DNA of 64,000 nucleotides. Source: Heligmosomoides polygyrus polygyrus (lineage: Eukaryota > Nematoda > Chromadorea > Rhabditida > Heligmosomidae). The stretch lies in assembly GCA_947396885.1 (NCBI GenBank), contig OX377203.1, positions 9,595,298-9,659,297 on the forward strand. Reading direction: 5' to 3'. Position numbers and translations under genes: made by a program. The notes beneath the pieces are model-generated. The model ran no database searches. It saw only the letters and a list, made by a program, of their open reading frames with translations, and was not told where the DNA came from. Position 1 is the stretch's first letter; each line of letters opens with the position of its first letter. This document shows, piece after piece, positions 60,205 through 64,000 of the stretch.

Positions 60205-60850
60205 TATTGGACGTAGCAATTGGACTGTGATACCGCCTTTGACGTCATTTATGTGGATTTGCAAAAGCTATCGACCGAGCCAATCATAGCAAGCTAATCA
60301 CTAAACTGAAGTCCACTTTAGAATTGTTAAATTGATTAAAGCATTTCTTCAGCATCAAAGCTTTTGCGTCAGGTAGGGATTACCATTTTCATCCCTAAGA
60401 TCAGCTCCCAGTGGAGTGACACAAAGAGGGATGCAATCACCGGTGATTTTCAATAAACACTCATTCGAAATCTCCTCTGCAATCTTTTCTCCGGGATCTA
60501 AATGTTGCGCCTTTGCAGATAACCTGAAAATGTATTGGCCCATCGTCTCCCGGATGGATGACGCTATTCTTCAATGTAACTTAGTGGCAATAGTTGACTC
60601 TGGTCTAGTGAGTGGGAATTGTCCTATCAAAGGGAGAAAACAGAGTTGTTGCACCCTGGGTCAAACAATAGGCATTATGAGTATGACATACACAGCATGT
60701 CGTTGAAGAGCGTAAATCACATCAGGGATTTAGGTTTTACCGTTGATGAAACCCTTAGCTTTGACAGTCACAGTCAACAGGATGCAGCCGTGGTGACTGG
60801 ATTTGCACATTATATATTTAGGGCATTCTGTACGCGCAACAAGTTATAAA
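60205..60850 (+). mobile_element. CR1/jockey-type LINE reverse transcriptase relic
   Basis: Plus-strand pieces read DVIYVDLQKLSTEP (compare YVDF-x-KAFDTV), then ITKLKS. Later come CAFADNLKMYWPIVSRMDD (the FADD-LK-Y block with Asp-to-Asn) and NHIRDLGFTVDETLSFDSH (the VRDLGF-x-x-D block). Frameshifts separate them. Confidence 0.8.
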
Positions 60851-60917
60851 TAAATATAATTAATTACTTATAAACATAAATAATTTAGGTTTTACCGCAA
60901 AAAGCAAAAAGCAAAAA

Positions 60918-61312
60918 TAAGCTAAAAGTGAGATGATAGGTCCTCATCGAAGATGGATTGCAAAATCCAGAAACGCCATCATCGACGGGAACCGAACCTA
61001 TGACCACTATCCTGTAAAGCGAGTACTCTACCACTGCTCCGCCACTGCAGCTGTTATCGTTGCCAACGGCACCTCTGATTGCGTAACACCGCGCACAACG
61101 CTGATTGAACCGCCTAACAGGCAGCAGACAACGCGGCTTTCGCCGGCTGGAACTCGCTTGGAATACCCACGTACCAAATTTGGTCTACATATCTGTGATT
61201 AGCCTTTCGAGCTCCTTCACGTGATATAGATCCCTTCCCGAAGTTCCATGGGCAGCTGAAGGCATTACCTGGTCAGAAGAACAGTACTGTGCTGCACACT
61301 TGGATGATTGTG
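60918..61312 (-). repeat. Dispersed repeat with internal tRNA-like promoter (copy 2)
   Basis: Same family and orientation as 8360-8760. The minus strand from about 61040 to 60975 carries the A-box-like AGTGGTAGAGTACTCG and B-box-like GGTTCGGTTCCCGTC. Conserved blocks continue to GAAGTTCCATGGGCAGCTGA. Confidence 0.7.
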
Positions 61313-62385
61313 TTTGGAAACGAGTTGTAGGTGGATCCAGAAGAATTTGGGATTTTTTAATGACAAGGTGACGTTACAGCGAAAGGTTGATGACTTACCA
61401 AGCAGGTACCGAGACAGACAACCAAAGCGACAACCACCTCTTATCATTGTGACCAGGACGGTACTGCTGGCGGCAAAGTGACTCCAAAAAACAGGGTTAC
61501 AGTGGTGCAGACGTTTCTGTTTTCGAAAACGTTCACTCTGTTCTAGAAATGGGTCCTAGTCCTTCGTCATCCAAGCCAATATCAGCGACAGTTTCGTGAA
61601 AAACTACTGAAAATCTTCAGCACTTGCAAGACCAGCTTAGGCATCGGGCCATGCTAGATAGCGAGGTGAATTTCTTAGGAACACCATAACGCCCGCAGCT
61701 GGACCTTCTCTCTTGTACACACAAGACGTTCTTACTAGGGTACCACGTTTTTAAATCGTTACCGTAACAAAAATCGTTGCGGAACCACCAGCTCTTCGGA
61801 TCAGTGCTGGCACCACGCCAACTGAGCGCTAATCAATAATAGAGCTGCGAAACTACAGAAAGGAAAGGTCTCGTACTGTTTGAGGCGATTCTGGATGGAA
61901 CATTTTGGGAGGAGATGCTGGTTTACATTCTACAGAGCTAACCTCTAAGAGTGCTCAGTAGCATCAACTAAGAACAATCGAATAGGTCAAAGAACCTATT
62001 TTTACCTATAACAAACCTATAGTTATCTCAGCATACATTAAAATAATCAAAGGAACAGCTTATTTTCCTATGTTTAAACTGCTGAGCATATTTTTTTCTA
62101 CTGAAAACAAATGTGTTGTTCTACTTCTGGAAAGTTTCAGTGATGGAAATGCGCTTGCGTTGCATTGCTGCTATCATCCATACCTTTGAGAACATAGCAA
62201 ATACGTTCTAACCTTTATGAATGTAAAACGAGGTCTAACTACACATGTGTAGTAAATATGTTGCTTGAACATCTTAGGCCTATAATACTCAACGAACTAG
62301 TAGACATTCGAGGTGATTATTACTAGTAATAGTCTTCGAAGGCCGATGAACAAGAACAAGCATGCCTGAAGAGGATGAGACCTAT

Positions 62386-62444
<59 letters not shown>

Positions 62445-63510
62445 TATTCACCAGTTCGAGGCAGATCTATCCCTAGCTGGCCGCTTAAGCATATTGTTTC
62501 GTCTCTGTGGGTCAAAGAATTCGGACACATTCTGGCGGCTGTGTTATGACGATCTGTTTAACCTAACGTGCCATCGAACATATCACAGTGGGTTTTGGTG
62601 ACACCGCGTGAGGACTCTATCGGCCAGAAATAAAGGGCTGCGGGACATTATGTACGAATGGTCGCCGCGGACGCGGCGGATAGCGCGGCGAGCGCGGCAG
62701 AAGACGTCGCAATTGGGTGACTTCAGCAGCCAGTGACGTCTAGACCTGCCTCAAAACTTGCACATCAAGTGTTAGAAATTGTATACAAAGTCAGCTTCAC
62801 TGTGATAGTGTGTCATATTTTCAGCTTTTCCTGAAGAGGCATTGTATAAAATTGAGTCTTAGACCATTGTTTAGTTTTATAACTCGAACTCAATTTCTGA
62901 ACCAGAGCATGTTTTCCCCAGCTCCTGCAACAGCAGAAGGGGATATCAACAACTCAAACCTAGCGTCTGCAGCAGGTCATGAGGCACAGCTCACACGACC
63001 GCAGCAGAGCCCATCGCGCACGCGGCAGTCGCCGTCGCGGGCGCGGTGACCATTCGTACATAAAGACCGCCCCTCGAAATAAGGACCCGTCGACTAGCAA
63101 TTCTTCCCAAAATTCTCTATCCACAACTTTGTCGAACAGTATAAAACATTCTCATCTCGTCGTTCCGCAGCTCCATTACTGATTAGCGCTTAGTTAGCGT
63201 GGTGACGGCACTGGTCAGTAGAGGTGATGGTCCCGCAACAATTGTTTTTACTAAAACGACTTGAAAACGTGGTACCCTTGTAGGAACGTCTTGTCTTGCA
63301 CACCGCCTACAGGAAACAAGGAAACTGGAACCAAATAGCTGCGTGGTGTTAAGTTCCGACTATCCTCAATGTGGATATTTAACATCCTTAGACATCAGGA
63401 TAAAACCAGATCAGGTCTTTGTTCAACCGCACTCCCGCCCAAAACCATAAGACGTGCACGACATCGGCAGCGATAGCCCGATCTGCCTGCTGTCCATAGT
63501 CTACAACTGT
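61313..63510. other. Intergenic region with a TTTA microsatellite
   Basis: No gene was recognised. Holds the (TTTA)n run at 62382-62445 and a GC-rich GCGGCGAGCGCGGC patch near 62670 that has a partial partner at about 63000-63050. The last part may be the 5' portion of the LINE at the right edge. Confidence 0.45.
62382..62445. repeat. (TTTA)n microsatellite
   Basis: About sixteen units; it encodes the artefactual LFIYLFIY run in one plus ORF. Confidence 0.98.
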
Positions 63511-64000
63511 TCACTCGAGTCAACCTAAACAGGATTAGCAGAAAGCTGGACGAAGGACAGCCATGCGAGCAAGCAGGATTTCGGAGAGGATTCAGCACGA
63601 TCGACCACATACACACCATTACGAAGTTCATCGAAGTGTCGCGAGAGTACAAGCTGCCGCTGTGCCTTACGTTCATCGACCTGAAGAAGGCATTCGACTC
63701 TGTCGAAACTGAAGCGGTCATCGAAGCCCTGCTCACTCAGGGCGTTCCTACTCAGTACATCAGAGTCCTTCGAGAGCTGTACAGTGGATTCACGACCAAG
63801 ATCTCACCATTCTACAACGACGTCGTCGTCGACGTGAAGAGAGGGGTTCGGCAAGGGGATACCATATCCCCGAAGCTCTTCAGCGCCACTCTCGAAAACG
63901 TCATGCGCGAACTAGGATGGGAAGACATGGGAGTGAAGGTCGACGGCCGGCAGCTGCATCATCTTCGCTTCGCTGACGACATCGTGCTCATAACACCGAG
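63511..64000 (+). mobile_element. LINE reverse transcriptase, open to the window edge (RTE/BovB-like)
   Basis: The plus frame is uninterrupted from about 63511 to 64000: NRISRKLDEGQPCEQAGFRR, CLTFIDLKKAFDSVE, VRQGDTISPKLFSA, HHLRFADDIVLITP. These are reverse transcriptase motifs in order (F-x-D-x-x-KAFD, RQGD-x-x-SP, FADD). Upstream, similarity to the YRPI-x-LLS block near 63470-63510 is in another frame, so one frameshift lies there. This is the best-preserved mobile-element coding region in the window, cut by its right edge. Confidence 0.9.

Noticed and set aside
62362..62601. LFIYLFIY hydrophobic ORF
   Set aside because: It is a translation of the (TTTA)n microsatellite.

Overview
This window looks like nuclear DNA of a clade V (strongylid, hookworm-like) nematode. 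The main reasons are a double-CAP secreted protein gene (SCP/TAPS, ASP-type) with many short exons, nematode-style splice sites (TTTCAG acceptors, GTAAGT/GTGAGT donors), and a dense load of mariner, Penelope-like, LINE and Ty3/gypsy relics and foldback MITEs. There is one 200-base assembly gap (7880-8079). All gene models below were assembled by hand from splice sites, reading phase and frame; no database search was possible.

Layout. (1) 1-6201 is a segmental duplicate, in direct orientation, of 31953-38185. Copy A holds nine exons of the membrane half of a minus-strand gene, without its 5' half. (2) 6202-9400 is repeat-rich: a hairpin at the duplication edge, a 146-bp tandem repeat, a foldback element, the gap and a repeat with a tRNA-like core. 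(3) 9435-19302 (+) is a 14-exon gene for a secreted double-CAP protein of about 453 residues. Its large intron carries a LINE relic, two tRNA-like repeats and a dead retrocopy of pyruvate dehydrogenase E1 beta (13923-14970). (4) 19303-29860 holds no gene I can support, only mariner, MITE and Penelope relics. (5) 29862-30666 (-) has four phase-compatible exons of an unrecognised protein. (6) 31419-59348 (-) is one very large gene: 24 exons, all in phase, about 1560 residues. The predicted order is signal peptide, Cys-rich domain, long Ser/Thr mucin stalk, C-type-lectin-like segment, unrecognised Cys-containing segments, sushi-like domain, two EGF domains, seven predicted membrane segments and a basic cytoplasmic tail. 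Its introns hold a 5-kb gypsy relic, Penelope pieces, a TTAA-ended element, a mariner and several MITEs. (7) 59349-64000 holds LINE relics, a second copy of the tRNA-like repeat, and an open LINE reverse transcriptase running off the right edge.

The main result is that the many short minus-strand ORFs of copies A and B, the mucin-like ORF at 57-59 kb and the scattered Cys-rich ORFs in between belong to one gene, a receptor-like mucin/EGF/sushi/seven-membrane-span protein I cannot assign to a known family. Copy A/copy B differences are largely synonymous in the chosen frame and not in the alternatives, which supports the model. One in-frame TGA (46245-46247) in an extracellular exon is the only break in the full copy.
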